A DNA stretch of 64,000 nt from Azospirillum canadense (lineage in GTDB: Bacteria > Pseudomonadota > Alphaproteobacteria > Azospirillales > Azospirillaceae): assembly GCF_025961225.1 (NCBI RefSeq), contig NZ_JAOQNG010000002.1, positions 372,001-436,000 on the forward strand. The letters run 5' to 3'. The notes below the pieces were generated by a model. The model did no database searches. It was given only the letters and a program-made list of their open reading frames with translations, and was not told where the DNA came from. The translations under genes and the position numbers were made by a program. Numbering within the stretch: position 1 is the stretch's first letter; the number at the start of each line of letters is the position of its first letter. Below are positions 37,481 to 46,671 of this stretch, in pieces.

Positions 37481-38767
37481 TCAGTCGGCGCTGGCCGCGT
37501 TGGCCGGGAGGGTGGGGGCCGCCGCGTCCTTGCCCCGCTGGCCCAGCATCAGGGCGATGATCGCGAAGGCGGTGAGGTCGAAGACGGAGAGGCAGGCGAA
37601 CAGCGGCTCGTACCCGATGGTGTTGGCGAGCTGGCCGATGATCAGCGAGAAGATCATGCCGCCGAGGTAGCCGGCCATGCCGCCGAAGCCGGTCGCCGTG
37701 GCGACCTCCTGCTTCTCGAACGTGTCGGTGACCAGGGCGTAGAGCAGGCTCGACAGCATCTGGTGGGCGAAGGCACCCATGGAGAACAGGAAGATCGCGG
37801 TGATCGGGCTGCTGGACAGGCCGATGAGGGCCGGGCCGATCATGCACACCGCACCGATGCCGACGCCGGCGATGCGGGAGTTGACCAGCGTCATCTTGAA
37901 GCGCTTGGCGAAGAAGGGCGACAGGTAGCCGGACAGGATGCAGCCGAGGTCACCGAACAGGAAGGGCAGCCAGGCGAACAGGGCGAACTGCTTGATGTCC
38001 ATGCCCCGGGTGCTGACCATGTACAGCGGGATCCAGAAGCTGAAGGTCTGCCAGGCCGGCTCCGTCAGGAAGCGGGCGGCGGCGATCGCCCAGAACTTGC
38101 GCTTGCCCAGAACCTTCTTCACCGACGGCTTGGCGAGCTGGGTCTGCTGCTGGCCGTCCAGGATGTAGGCGTGCTCTTCCTTCGTCAGGCGGGGATGGTT
38201 CTCCGGGTTGCGGTACAGCGACACCCACAGGAGCGACATGCCGACGCCGAGCAGGCCGGTGACGACGAACGCGACCTGCCAGCCGTAGGAGACGGACAGC
38301 CAGATGACCAGCGGCGGGGCGACCATGGCGCCGACCGAGCTGCCGGTGTTGAACCAGCCCGTGGCGATGGAGCGTTCCTTGGCCGGGAACCACAGGGTGG
38401 ACGTCTTCACGCCCGAGGGCATGGCGGCGGCCTCAGAGACGCCCAGCAGGCCGCGGAAGAAGGCCATCGACTGCCAGCCGCCGGCAAAGGCGTGCAGCGC
38501 CGCGGCGGTGCCCCACAGGAAGGCGAACATGAAGTAGCCGAGCTTCAGGCCGATCAGGTCGGTGATGTAGCCGGCGACCGGCTGCATCAGGCTGTAGCAG
38601 AGCTGGAAGGCGCTGACGACGAAGGAATACTCCTCGGTCGTGAAGTGCAGTTGTTCCTTCAAAGTCGGAGCGAGGATGCCCAGCGTGTTGCGGTCGATGT
38701 AGTTGACGATCGTGCCGAGCATGACCAGGGCGAGGATTTGCCACCTCAAGCCACGGATCTTCTTCAT
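37481..38767 (-). CDS. exuT: hexuronate transporter (ExuT-type MFS)
   Basis: 428 residues, 12 TM anion:cation symporter. It aligns with E. coli ExuT throughout: MKKIRGLRWQILALVMLGTI at the start, LMQPVAGYITDLIGLKLGY, TSTLWFPAKERSIATGWFNT, GSSVGAMVAPPLVIW, ARFLTEPAWQTFSFWIPLYM and WLPFLFGDLGCILSGYL. Predicted substrates are galacturonate and glucuronate, imported with protons. No hexuronate isomerase or dehydratase lies in the window, so catabolism is encoded elsewhere. It sits at the edge of the fermentation block; one of four copies of the AT-rich 14-mer lies 124 bp upstream of its start. Confidence 0.9.
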   Translation of the reverse strand: MKKIRGLRWQILALVMLGTIVNYIDRNTLGILAPTLKEQLHFTTEEYSFVVSAFQLCYSLMQPVAGYITDLIGLKLGYFMFAFLWGTAAALHAFAGGWQSMAFFRGLLGVSEAAAMPSGVKTSTLWFPAKERSIATGWFNTGSSVGAMVAPPLVIWLSVSYGWQVAFVVTGLLGVGMSLLWVSLYRNPENHPRLTKEEHAYILDGQQQTQLAKPSVKKVLGKRKFWAIAAARFLTEPAWQTFSFWIPLYMVSTRGMDIKQFALFAWLPFLFGDLGCILSGYLSPFFAKRFKMTLVNSRIAGVGIGAVCMIGPALIGLSSSPITAIFLFSMGAFAHQMLSSLLYALVTDTFEKQEVATATGFGGMAGYLGGMIFSLIIGQLANTIGYEPLFACLSVFDLTAFAIIALMLGQRGKDAAAPTLPANAASAD

Positions 38768-38890
38768 GTTTTCCTCACTTGGCTGCCCTTCGACAGCGCC
38801 TGGGTACTCGCCGATGGCCCACTATGGGCTTCGGCGTATTGCGTTGGTGTCCTTGCGCCCGTCATAGCGCTGCGAACCCGTGAGAGCGTT

Positions 38891-38904
38891 ATATTAATAT
38901 ATCA
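38891..38904 (-). promoter_or_regulatory. AT-rich 14-mer, copy 1 (upstream of exuT)
   Basis: On the minus strand this reads TGATATATTAATAT and points toward exuT, 124 bp from its ATG. It is one of four near-identical copies confined to the 37.5-54.5 kb block and stands out sharply in GC-rich DNA. A shared operator is inferred; the regulator is unknown. Confidence 0.6.
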
Positions 38905-39032
38905 GTGACGACAGCAAGGACGAACTCGGGTTCGGAGGCCGTCTGGACACTTTGCCGCAGGACTGGTCTTACCAGCGGGCTGCGCGCCGCTCGGGACGCG
39001 CAGCTTTCGGTCGCAACGGCCAACAGGAGTGA

Positions 39033-41687
39033 TTAGCGGGAATGGACCAGGGACACCGCCTTGCGGTCGGCCTGCGGCTGGTCCTGGGCCGCTTCCGCGT
39101 AGGCACGGCCGTAATAGCTGTCCAGCAGCAGCTGCCGGATCTCGCTGACCAGCGGGAAGCGCGGGTTGGCGCCGGTGCACTGGTCGTCGAAGGCGGCCTC
39201 CGCGATGCCGTCCAGCTTGGCGAGGAAGTCCGCCTCCGGCACGCCGGCCGCCTGGATCGACGGCGGGATGTCCAGTGTGCGCTTGAGATCTTCCACCCAG
39301 GCGATCAGCTTTTCCACCCGCTCATGGTCGCGGCTGCCGCCAAGGCCGAGGTGCCGGGCGATCTCGGCGTAGCGCGCCACCCCCTTGGGCCGGTCGTACT
39401 GGCTGAAAGCGGTCTGCTTGGTCGGGATGTCGGCCGCGTTGTAGCGGATGACGTTCGCGATCATCAGCGCGTTGGCGAGGCCGTGCGCCAAGTGGAACTC
39501 CGCCCCCAGCTTGTGCGCGATGGAATGGCACACGCCGAGGAAGGCGTTGGCGAAGGCGATGCCGGCGAGGCTGGCGGCGTTGTGCACCTGCTCCCGCGCC
39601 TTAGGATCCTTGGCGCCGTTGGCGTAGGCCGAGGGCAGATGCTCCTTCAGCAGCTTCAGCGCCTGGAGCGCCTGCCCTTCCGTGTATTCGTTCGCCAGGA
39701 CGGAGACGTAGGCCTCCAGCGCGTGGGTCACCGCGTCGATGCCGCCGGCCGCGGTCAGCGACTTCGGCATGTCCATGACGAGGTTGGCGTCGATGATCGC
39801 CATGGTCGGCGTCAGTTCATAGTCGGCGATCGGGTATTTGATGCCGGTCCGCTCGTCGGTCACGACGGCGAAGGGCGTCACCTCCGATCCCGTGCCCGAC
39901 GTGGTCGGGACGGCGACGAACTGCGCCTTCACGCCCAGCTTGGGGAAGGTGTAGATGCGCTTGCGGATGTCCATGAAGCGCAGGGCCAGATCCTCGAAGG
40001 CGACGTCCGGCGCCTCGTACATCACCCACATGATCTTGGCCGCGTCCATGGGCGAGCCGCCGCCCAGCGCCAGGATCACGTCGGGCTGGAAGGCGTTGGC
40101 CAGCGACAGCCCCTTGCGCACCACCGCCAGCGTCGGGTCGGCGTTGACCTCGAAGAAGGTCTCCACCTCCAGGCCCAAGCCCTTCAGGATGCGCGCCGTC
40201 TCGTTGACGTAGCCCTTCTCGAACAGGAAGCGGTCGGTGACGATCAGGCAGCGCTTCTTGCCGCGCAGTTCCTCCAGCGCGAAGGGCAGACAGCCGCGGC
40301 GGAAGTAGATGGACTTCGGCAGCTTGTGCCAGAGCATGTTCTCCGCCCGCTTGGCGACGGTCTTGCGGTTCAGCAGGTGCTGCGGCCCGACGTTCTCCGA
40401 GATCGAGTTGCCGCCCCACGACCCGCAGCCGAGCGTCAGCGACGGCGCGAGGCGGAAGTTGTAGAGGTCGCCGATACCGCCCTGCGAGGACGGCGTGTTG
40501 ATCAGGATGCGCGCCGTCTTCATGCGGTCGCCGAAGACGCGGATGCGCTCCGGCTGCTGGTCCTGGTCGGTGTAGAGGACGGAGGTGTGGCCGATGCCGC
40601 CCAGCGCCACCAGCGCCGCCGCCGTGTCGCAGGCCTCGCGAAAGTCCTTCGCACGATACAGCGCCAGCGTCGGCGACAGCTTCTCATGCGCGAAGGCCTC
40701 CTCCTCCGACACGTCGGAGACTTCGGCGATCAGCACCTTGGTGGAGGACGGCACCGTGATGCCGGCCATTTCCGCGATGGCGTGCGCTGACTGCCCGACG
40801 ATGGCGGCGTTGAGGTTGCCGTCCGTCAGCAGCACCTTGCGCACCGCCACGGCTTCTTCCGCAGACAGGAGGTGGCCGCCGTGCTTGGCGAAGCGGTCGC
40901 GCACCGCGTCATAGACCGAATCCACGACGATGGCCGACTGTTCCGACGCGCAAACGACGCCGTTGTCGAAGGTCTTGGACATCAGGATGGAGGCGACAGC
41001 GCGCTTGATGTCGGCGAACTCGTCGATCACCGCCGGGGTGTTGCCGGCGCCGACGCCGATCGCCGGCTTGCCCGACGAATAGGCCGCCCGCACCATGCCC
41101 GGCCCGCCGGTGGCGAGGATCAGGTTGATGTCGGGGTGGTGCATCACCGCGTTGGACAACTCCAGCGACGGCTCGTCGATCCAGCCGATGATGCCCTCCG
41201 GCGCGCCGGCCTCCACCGCCGCCTGCAGCACCAGCCGGGCTGCCTCGCAGGTCGCCTTGCGGGCGCGGGGGTGCGGCGAGAAGACGATGCCGTTGCGCGT
41301 CTTCAGGCTGATCAGCGCCTTGAAGATGGCCGTGGAGGTCGGGTTGGTGGTGGGCACGATGGCGCAGATCAGGCCGACCGGCTCCGCGATCGTCATGATG
41401 CCGTATTCCGGATCCTCGTCGAGGATGCCGCAGGTCTTCTCGTCCTTGTACTTGTTGTAGATGTATTCGGACGCGAAGTGGTTCTTGACGACCTTGTCCT
41501 CCATCACGCCCATGCGCGTCTCCTCCACCGCCAGCTTGGCGAGCGGGATGCGGGCGTTGGCGGCGGCGAGTGCGGCGCTGCGGAAGATGCGGTCGACCTT
41601 GTCCTGCGGGAAGTCGGCGTAGACGCGTTGCGCGTCCCGGACGGTGGCGATCAGGTCGTTGAGTTCGGCGAGCGTGGTGACGGTCAT
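39033..41687 (-). CDS. adhE: bifunctional acetaldehyde-CoA/alcohol dehydrogenase
   Basis: 884 residues, full-length AdhE. The aldehyde dehydrogenase half (about 1-440) has SKTFDNGVVCASEQSAIVVD with the catalytic Cys at 246, the same number as in E. coli. The iron alcohol dehydrogenase half (about 450-870) has LALGGGSPMDAAK (NAD binding), VPTTSGTGSEVTPFAV and the metal-binding GVCHSIAHKLGAEFHLAHGL. It reduces acetyl-CoA to ethanol, reoxidising two NADH, an anaerobic redox sink that fits the adjacent pyruvate formate-lyase genes. ATG 41687 matches the family start. It sits between exuT and galM. Confidence 0.96.
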   Translation of the reverse strand: MTVTTLAELNDLIATVRDAQRVYADFPQDKVDRIFRSAALAAANARIPLAKLAVEETRMGVMEDKVVKNHFASEYIYNKYKDEKTCGILDEDPEYGIMTIAEPVGLICAIVPTTNPTSTAIFKALISLKTRNGIVFSPHPRARKATCEAARLVLQAAVEAGAPEGIIGWIDEPSLELSNAVMHHPDINLILATGGPGMVRAAYSSGKPAIGVGAGNTPAVIDEFADIKRAVASILMSKTFDNGVVCASEQSAIVVDSVYDAVRDRFAKHGGHLLSAEEAVAVRKVLLTDGNLNAAIVGQSAHAIAEMAGITVPSSTKVLIAEVSDVSEEEAFAHEKLSPTLALYRAKDFREACDTAAALVALGGIGHTSVLYTDQDQQPERIRVFGDRMKTARILINTPSSQGGIGDLYNFRLAPSLTLGCGSWGGNSISENVGPQHLLNRKTVAKRAENMLWHKLPKSIYFRRGCLPFALEELRGKKRCLIVTDRFLFEKGYVNETARILKGLGLEVETFFEVNADPTLAVVRKGLSLANAFQPDVILALGGGSPMDAAKIMWVMYEAPDVAFEDLALRFMDIRKRIYTFPKLGVKAQFVAVPTTSGTGSEVTPFAVVTDERTGIKYPIADYELTPTMAIIDANLVMDMPKSLTAAGGIDAVTHALEAYVSVLANEYTEGQALQALKLLKEHLPSAYANGAKDPKAREQVHNAASLAGIAFANAFLGVCHSIAHKLGAEFHLAHGLANALMIANVIRYNAADIPTKQTAFSQYDRPKGVARYAEIARHLGLGGSRDHERVEKLIAWVEDLKRTLDIPPSIQAAGVPEADFLAKLDGIAEAAFDDQCTGANPRFPLVSEIRQLLLDSYYGRAYAEAAQDQPQADRKAVSLVHSR

Positions 41688-42118
41688 GCAGGGTTTCGCC
41701 TTCGGAGGGCGCCTCAACGGGTGGCGCGCGGACGAGCGTTCCGGTCCAGCCACCGCGCCCATGGGGCGGTCTGTCGGGGGTCTGGTGCCCGGGATGCCGC
41801 GCCGGTCCTCACGTCCGGCGATCGCGCGGGGATGGTCGCAGCCTTTCGGATCAGGCTCGGCAACCGTTCGATGGGGCGACTATGGTGCCCACCCCCGGTG
41901 CGGCAACATGACCCAGGTCAACGATTCGCACGCTGCCCGTTTTCGGTCACACGGTTGCTTAACCCTCTCTGCGGAGGGGAGAGGGGACTTTGTCGACGCT
42001 GCTCCCCCTGCGACAAAGGATCTCTATGGGCCGTTCCACACCAAATCCCCTTTGCCATGCACATTGATATATTAGTATAGCAATAGCGCACGAACCGTTG
42101 GGCAAGGATACCCGGACC
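41688..42118. other. 431-bp divergent promoter region between adhE and galM
   Basis: This gap holds the adhE and galM promoters. It includes a partial copy of the C/G-rich dispersed palindrome (CCCTCTCTGC...GGGGAGAGGGG, 41962-41986), an 8-bp inverted repeat CTTTGTCG/CGACAAAG (41988-41995/42011-42018) and the second copy of the AT-rich 14-mer. No FNR-type TTGAT-N4-ATCAA site was found by eye. Confidence 0.6.
42065..42078 (+). promoter_or_regulatory. AT-rich 14-mer, copy 2 (upstream of galM)
   Basis: This copy reads TGATATATTAGTAT, ends 40 bp before the galM ATG and points toward it. This is a position where a bound protein could block RNA polymerase. Confidence 0.65.
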
Positions 42119-43192
42119 ATGTCGCACCACGTCGAACTCCGGCGCGAGAATTTCCGCACGACCGTCGATGGCAGGCCGGTTGACCTGTTCACGCTGCGCA
42201 ACCGAAGCGGCATGGTGGTGCGCGTCACCAACTATGGCGCCAAGATCGAGCAGCTGCTGGTCCCCGACCGCAACGGCACGCTCGGCGACGTGGTCCAGGG
42301 TTACGAGACCATCGAGCAGGTGATGAACGGCCAAGCCTCCATGGGCTCCTTCATCGGCCGCTACTGCGGGCGCATCGCGCAGGGGCGCTTCCTGCTGGAC
42401 GGCGTGGAGCAGCGCACCAGCGTCAACAACCCGCCCAACACACTGCACGGCGGCACGCGCGGCTCCCGCTTCCGCGTGTTCGACGCACGCCAGTTGGACG
42501 ATTCCAGCCTGGAACTGACCTACGTGTTCCAGGATGGTGAGGAAGGCTTCCCCGGCACCCTGCCCGTCCGCCTCGTCTATTCGGTGGACGAGGACAACGC
42601 GCTGACGATCGCCTGGACCGCCGTGGCGGTGGACAAGACGACCGTGGCCAACTTCACCGACCACACCTTCTTCAACCTGTCGGGCGACGCCGGCGCCTCC
42701 ATCCTCGACCATGTCGCCACGGTCAACGGCAGCCGCTATCTGGCGCTCGACGCGACCGGGGCGCCGACCGGAGCAATGGTGGACGTGACCGGCACGCCGT
42801 ACGACTTCCGCTCCCCCACCGCGCTCGGCACCCGGATCAATGCTAAGGATCCGATGCTGGCGCAGGGCAAGGGCTACGACCTGCATTATGTGGTGGAAAA
42901 GCCAGCCGGCGCGTTGGCCGTCCACGCCCGCGTCCTGCACCCGGCCAGCGGCCGGACGCTGGAGGTTCGCTCGACCGAACCGGGCATCCAGCTCTACACC
43001 GGCAATTTCCTGGAAGGCAAAACGCCGCGCGACGTGGGCAAGGGCAACACGCTCTACACCAAGCACAGCGCCTTCTGCCTGGAACCGTCGCATTTCCCCA
43101 ACTCCGTCAACGTGCCGAGTTTCCCCTCCACGGTGCTGAAACCCGGCCAATGGTACGCGGGCCGGATCGTCTACGCCTTCGGCGTCTCGTGA
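42119..43192 (+). CDS. galM: aldose 1-epimerase (mutarotase)
   Basis: 357 residues. The GalM fold is shown by SFIGRYCGRIAQGRFLLDGV, NNPPNTLHGGTRGSRF (substrate His), DHTFFNLSGD (catalytic acid His) and FCLEPSHFPNS (catalytic base Glu). It interconverts alpha and beta anomers of galactose, glucose and related sugars in the cytoplasm, feeding the glycolytic enzymes encoded downstream. AAGGA lies 9 nt before ATG 42119. It is 74 bp upstream of pyk and possibly co-transcribed. Confidence 0.94.
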   Translation: MSHHVELRRENFRTTVDGRPVDLFTLRNRSGMVVRVTNYGAKIEQLLVPDRNGTLGDVVQGYETIEQVMNGQASMGSFIGRYCGRIAQGRFLLDGVEQRTSVNNPPNTLHGGTRGSRFRVFDARQLDDSSLELTYVFQDGEEGFPGTLPVRLVYSVDEDNALTIAWTAVAVDKTTVANFTDHTFFNLSGDAGASILDHVATVNGSRYLALDATGAPTGAMVDVTGTPYDFRSPTALGTRINAKDPMLAQGKGYDLHYVVEKPAGALAVHARVLHPASGRTLEVRSTEPGIQLYTGNFLEGKTPRDVGKGNTLYTKHSAFCLEPSHFPNSVNVPSFPSTVLKPGQWYAGRIVYAFGVS

Positions 43193-43266
43193 CGCGCCGC
43201 AACAGACACCGCCGCCCGCACCTCGACCGCGACCCAGACCAATCCTCTTGCGGAGCCAGTTCCGAA

Positions 43267-44805
43267 ATGACCACAGGAACCCCGATCCGGCGTTTCCGGC
43301 AGACGAAGATCGTCGCCACGCTGGGCCCGTCCTCCTCCACCCCCGCCATGATCCGGTCCCTGTTTGAGGCCGGCGTGGACGTCTTCCGCCTGAACTTCAG
43401 CCACGGCACGCACGCCGACCATGGCGAGCGCCTGCGCGCCATCCGCGCGCTGGAGCAGGAGATGCAGCGCCCCATCGCCGTCATGGCCGACCTCCAGGGG
43501 CCGAAGCTGCGGCTGGGCACCTTCGCCAACGGCCCGGTGACGCTGACCGTCGGACAGCGCTTCCGCCTGGACCTGTCTTCGTTACCTGGCGACACCACGC
43601 GGGTCGGCATGCCGCACCCGGAGATCTTCGCCGCCCTCCAGCCGGAGACCGACCTGCTGCTTGATGACGGCAAGGTCCGCCTGCGCGTCGTCGATTGCAG
43701 CGCGGAGCACGCCGACACCATCGTGGTCGCCGGCACCCGCCTGTCCGACCGCAAGGGCGTCAACGTTCCCGACGTGGTGCTGCCGCTGTCACCGCTGACC
43801 GCCAAGGATCGCGCCGACCTCGTCTTCGCGCTCGACCAGGGCGTGGACTGGGTGGCACTCTCCTTCGTGCAGCGGCCGGAGGACGTGGCCGAGGCGCGCA
43901 AGCTGATCGACGGCCGCGCCGCCCTGCTGTCCAAGCTGGAAAAGCCACAGGCCATCCAGCACCTGGAGCGCATCGTCGAACTGTCGGACGGTGTCATGGT
44001 CGCCCGCGGCGACCTGGGTGTCGAAATGCCGCCGGAGGACGTGCCGAGCTTGCAGAAGCGCATCGTCCATCAGGCGCGCCTCGCCGGCAAGCCGGTGATC
44101 GTGGCCACGCAGATGCTGGAATCGATGATCAGCGCCCCGGCCCCAACCCGCGCGGAGGCGTCGGACGTGGCCACCGCCATCTTCGACGGCGCCGACGCGG
44201 TGATGCTGTCGGCGGAGACGGCGTCGGGCAGCTATCCGATCGAGGCTGTGTCGATCATGGACCGCATCGCGCGGCGCGTGGAGACCGACCCGCTCTACCG
44301 CACCATGATGGACGCCTCGCACGCCGACCCGCAGGAGACGGCGGCCGACGCCATCACCGCGGCGGCCCGGCAGGTCGCCCACACCATCCACGCCGCGGCG
44401 ATCGTCACCTACACGACCAGCGGCTCCACCACGCTGCGCGCGGCGCGCGAGCGGCCGGAGGTGCCGATTCTCTGCCTGACCGCCAGCGCCGCGGCGTCGC
44501 GCCGGCTGGTGCTGGCCTACGGCGTGCACAGCGTGCTGACCGAGGACGTGCAGAACTTCTCCGACATGGTGCACAAGGCCACGCGCATCGCGTACCTGCA
44601 CGGCCTTGCCGAGGACGGGCAGCGGCTGGTCATCACCGCGGGCGTGCCCTTCGGCATGCCGGGTTCCACCAACATCCTGCGCATAGCCTGGGTCGAGCGG
44701 CCCAGCCGGCCGGCGGGTTCCACGGCGCGCAACGCGCAGGACGTCCCGTCAGACCTTCAGTCCTCGAATGAATTGACACCGGTCATGGCCGGCGCCGAGG
44801 ACTGA
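43267..44805 (+). CDS. pyk: pyruvate kinase
   Basis: 512 residues, slightly longer than the usual ~480. QTKIVATLGPSSSTPAMIRS, VFRLNFSHGTHADH, MADLQGPKLRLG, LSKLEKPQAIQHLERIVELS, MVARGDLGVEMP and ATQMLESMISAPAPTRAEAS cover the ADP/PEP, K+ and Mg2+ sites. It makes pyruvate and ATP from PEP, directly supplying pyruvate formate-lyase. The C-terminal domain carries TTSGSTTLRAARERP. The short tail after WVERPS is non-conserved. This may be a second, fermentation-dedicated copy (inference). Confidence 0.95.
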   Translation: MTTGTPIRRFRQTKIVATLGPSSSTPAMIRSLFEAGVDVFRLNFSHGTHADHGERLRAIRALEQEMQRPIAVMADLQGPKLRLGTFANGPVTLTVGQRFRLDLSSLPGDTTRVGMPHPEIFAALQPETDLLLDDGKVRLRVVDCSAEHADTIVVAGTRLSDRKGVNVPDVVLPLSPLTAKDRADLVFALDQGVDWVALSFVQRPEDVAEARKLIDGRAALLSKLEKPQAIQHLERIVELSDGVMVARGDLGVEMPPEDVPSLQKRIVHQARLAGKPVIVATQMLESMISAPAPTRAEASDVATAIFDGADAVMLSAETASGSYPIEAVSIMDRIARRVETDPLYRTMMDASHADPQETAADAITAAARQVAHTIHAAAIVTYTTSGSTTLRAARERPEVPILCLTASAAASRRLVLAYGVHSVLTEDVQNFSDMVHKATRIAYLHGLAEDGQRLVITAGVPFGMPGSTNILRIAWVERPSRPAGSTARNAQDVPSDLQSSNELTPVMAGAED

Positions 44806-44818
44806 CCTAGGATGGCAC

Positions 44819-44853
44819 CGCGCCGATGCGGCAGATCCGCGCGCATCGGCGCG
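44819..44853 (+). terminator. GC-rich hairpin between pyk and pflA
   Basis: A perfect 12-bp stem (44819-44830/44842-44853) with an 11-nt loop lies 13 bp after the pyk stop and 17 bp before pflA. No U-tract follows, so it may be an attenuator or an mRNA 3'-end stabiliser rather than a full terminator. Confidence 0.55.
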
Positions 44854-44870
44854 TTATCCAGAGGTGCCCC

Positions 44871-45650
44871 ATGCTCAGCCCGTTGTTCATGAACCAGCCG
44901 GCGCCCGCCGGGATGGGACCGTCCGTGCGCGGCTGGGTCCATTCGGTGGAAACCGGCGGTTCCGTGGACGGCCCCGGCCTGCGCTACATCCTGTTCCTGG
45001 CCGGATGCCCGCTGCGCTGTCAGTACTGCCACAACCCCGACACCCACCACATGCACGACGGCGCGCCGTCGCAGTCCACCGACGTGCTGGCGGAGATCGC
45101 GACCTACGCGGATTTCCTGAAGCGCGCCCACGGCGGGCTGACGATCAGCGGCGGGGAGCCGCTGGTGCAGCCGGAATTCTGCGCGGCGATCTTCCGCGGG
45201 GCCAAACAGATGGGCCTGCACACGGCGCTGGACACGTCCGGGTTCCTGGGCGCACACGCCGACGACCATCTGCTGGCCGACATCGACCTTGTCCTGCTGG
45301 ACATCAAGGCCTTCAAGGAATCGACCTACCGCACGGTGACCGGCGTGCCGCTGCGCTCGACGCTGGAGTTCGCGGATCGCCTGTCGGTGCTGAAAAAGCC
45401 GACTTGGCTGCGCTACGTGCTGGTTCCGGGCCTGACCGACGACCTGGACGAGATCAAGGGCTTGGCCGAGTTCGCCGCCGGCCTGGGCGTGGTGGAGCGT
45501 GTGGACGTCCTGCCCTTCCACAAGATGGGCGAGTACAAGTGGCGCGAGTTGGGCCTGCCCTACAAGCTTTCCAATACGGAGCCCCCGTCGACCGACCTGA
45601 CCTGGCGGGTGCGCGAATGCTTCCGGGTGCAAGGGCTCCCGGTGGCGTGA
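44871..45650 (+). CDS. pflA: pyruvate formate-lyase activating enzyme (radical SAM)
   Basis: 259 residues. VETGGSVDGPGLRYILFLAG is followed by the radical-SAM cluster motif C46-x3-C50-x2-C53 (CPLRCQYCHNPD). GGLTISGGEPLVQPEF (SAM contact), LDIKAFKESTYRTVTG and YVLVPGLTDDLDEI complete the PflA pattern. It abstracts a hydrogen from the PflB glycine to make the glycyl radical, and needs anaerobic conditions. AGAGGTG lies 6 nt before ATG 44871. pflB is 2.2 kb downstream, with focA and hexR between, an unusual order. Confidence 0.95.
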   Translation: MLSPLFMNQPAPAGMGPSVRGWVHSVETGGSVDGPGLRYILFLAGCPLRCQYCHNPDTHHMHDGAPSQSTDVLAEIATYADFLKRAHGGLTISGGEPLVQPEFCAAIFRGAKQMGLHTALDTSGFLGAHADDHLLADIDLVLLDIKAFKESTYRTVTGVPLRSTLEFADRLSVLKKPTWLRYVLVPGLTDDLDEIKGLAEFAAGLGVVERVDVLPFHKMGEYKWRELGLPYKLSNTEPPSTDLTWRVRECFRVQGLPVA

Positions 45651-45666
45651 CACGAGGATCATGATC

Positions 45667-46575
45667 ATGGACACGCATGGCATGGACACACAGGGCATGC
45701 CGGGGCTCCCGTCGACCCCGGTGACTCCGCAGCCGTCGTTGGACGCCCTGCTCCCCGACGCCATCGCCGTGGCGGCGGAAAACCTGGGCGTGAAGAAGGC
45801 GAGCTACGACACCGCGACTCTCTTCGCGCTGGCGATCCTGGCCGGCGCCTTCATCGCGCTGGGCGGCCTGTTCGCCACCGTTGCCATGTCGGGGGCGGAG
45901 GGCATGATGCCCTACGGCGTCACCCGGCTGCTGGGCGGGCTGGTCTTCTCGCTTGGCTTGGTCCTGGTGCTGGTCGGCGGCGCGCAGCTGTTCACCGGCG
46001 ACGCGCTGATGGTCATGGCTTGGGCCAGCGGCCGGCTGAAGACCAGGACGATGCTGAAGGTCTGGACCACCGTGTGGCTGGGCAACTTCGTCGGCGCGGC
46101 CGGCACGGCGGTCCTGGTGTTCCTGTCCGGGCAATACACCTTCGGCCATGGGGCGGTCGGCGCCTCCGCGCTCTATTTCGCGACGGCCAAGAGCGGCCTG
46201 CCGACCGACCAGGCCTTCTTCCTCGCCATCCTCTGCAACGTGCTGGTCTGCCTGGCGGTGTGGCTGGCGCTCGGCGCGCGCAGCGTCACCGACAAGATCC
46301 TGGCCGTGACGCTGCCCGTCGCCGCCTTCGTCGCGGCAGGGTTCGAGCACTGCGTCGCCAACATGTATTTCGTTCCGCTCGGCCTGCTGATCGAGCACGG
46401 CGCCCCGGCCTCCTTCTGGGCCGACCTGGGGCGGAGCGCGCCGGTCATCCCGGTCGGGCACTTCCTCGTCAACCTCGCCGCGGTGACGCTGGGCAACTGG
46501 GTCGGTGGCGCATTGTTGGTCGGCGGCGTCTACTGGTTCATCTACCGCCGTCCGAGCCGCCGGACGCCGCACTGA
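45667..46575 (+). CDS. focA: formate/nitrite transporter family channel (FocA-like)
   Basis: 302 residues, 6 TM helices. FNT signatures are GGAQLFTGDALMVMAWASGR, VWLGNFVGAAGTA, ILCNVLVCLAVWLALGA, AGFEHCVANMYFVPLGLL (pore region) and NLAAVTLGNWVGGALL. The N-terminal extension (~45 residues) is Pro/Thr-rich. Next to pflA, it most likely exports or re-imports formate. ATG 45667 is preferred because GAGGA lies 8 nt upstream; ATG 45661 is too close to it. It begins 16 bp after pflA, so the two are one operon. Confidence 0.9.
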   Translation: MDTHGMDTQGMPGLPSTPVTPQPSLDALLPDAIAVAAENLGVKKASYDTATLFALAILAGAFIALGGLFATVAMSGAEGMMPYGVTRLLGGLVFSLGLVLVLVGGAQLFTGDALMVMAWASGRLKTRTMLKVWTTVWLGNFVGAAGTAVLVFLSGQYTFGHGAVGASALYFATAKSGLPTDQAFFLAILCNVLVCLAVWLALGARSVTDKILAVTLPVAAFVAAGFEHCVANMYFVPLGLLIEHGAPASFWADLGRSAPVIPVGHFLVNLAAVTLGNWVGGALLVGGVYWFIYRRPSRRTPH

Positions 46576-46611
46576 CAAGCGGCCACACGGACAACCGCGG
46601 GTTCTGCGACA

Positions 46612-46635
46612 CTGTGGCGCGCAGCCGCGCCACAG
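46612..46635. terminator. hairpin between convergent focA and hexR
   Basis: A perfect 10-bp stem (CTGTGGCGCG with its complement) and CAGC loop sit in the 96-bp convergent gap. They can act for both strands; no U-tract is seen. Confidence 0.55.
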
Positions 46636-46657
46636 CCGGAGGTCCCGTCCGCCCGCG

Positions 46658-46671
46658 TAGTATATTAGTAT
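46658..46671 (+). promoter_or_regulatory. AT-rich 14-mer, copy 3 (hexR 3' side)
   Basis: This copy reads TAGTATATTAGTAT and abuts the hexR stop codon in a convergent gap. Unlike the other copies it is not upstream of a gene, which weakens a simple promoter-operator reading. Confidence 0.45.

Noticed and set aside
41688..42118. FNR/Anr box for the fermentation genes
   Set aside because: TTGAT occurs at 42064-42068 but no ATCAA half follows at the right spacing. No convincing FNR palindrome was found in the gaps of the block.
46658..46671. The third AT-rich 14-mer as a promoter -10 element
   Set aside because: It lies in a convergent gap with no gene starting downstream on either strand within a plausible distance, so it is kept only as a member of the repeated motif.
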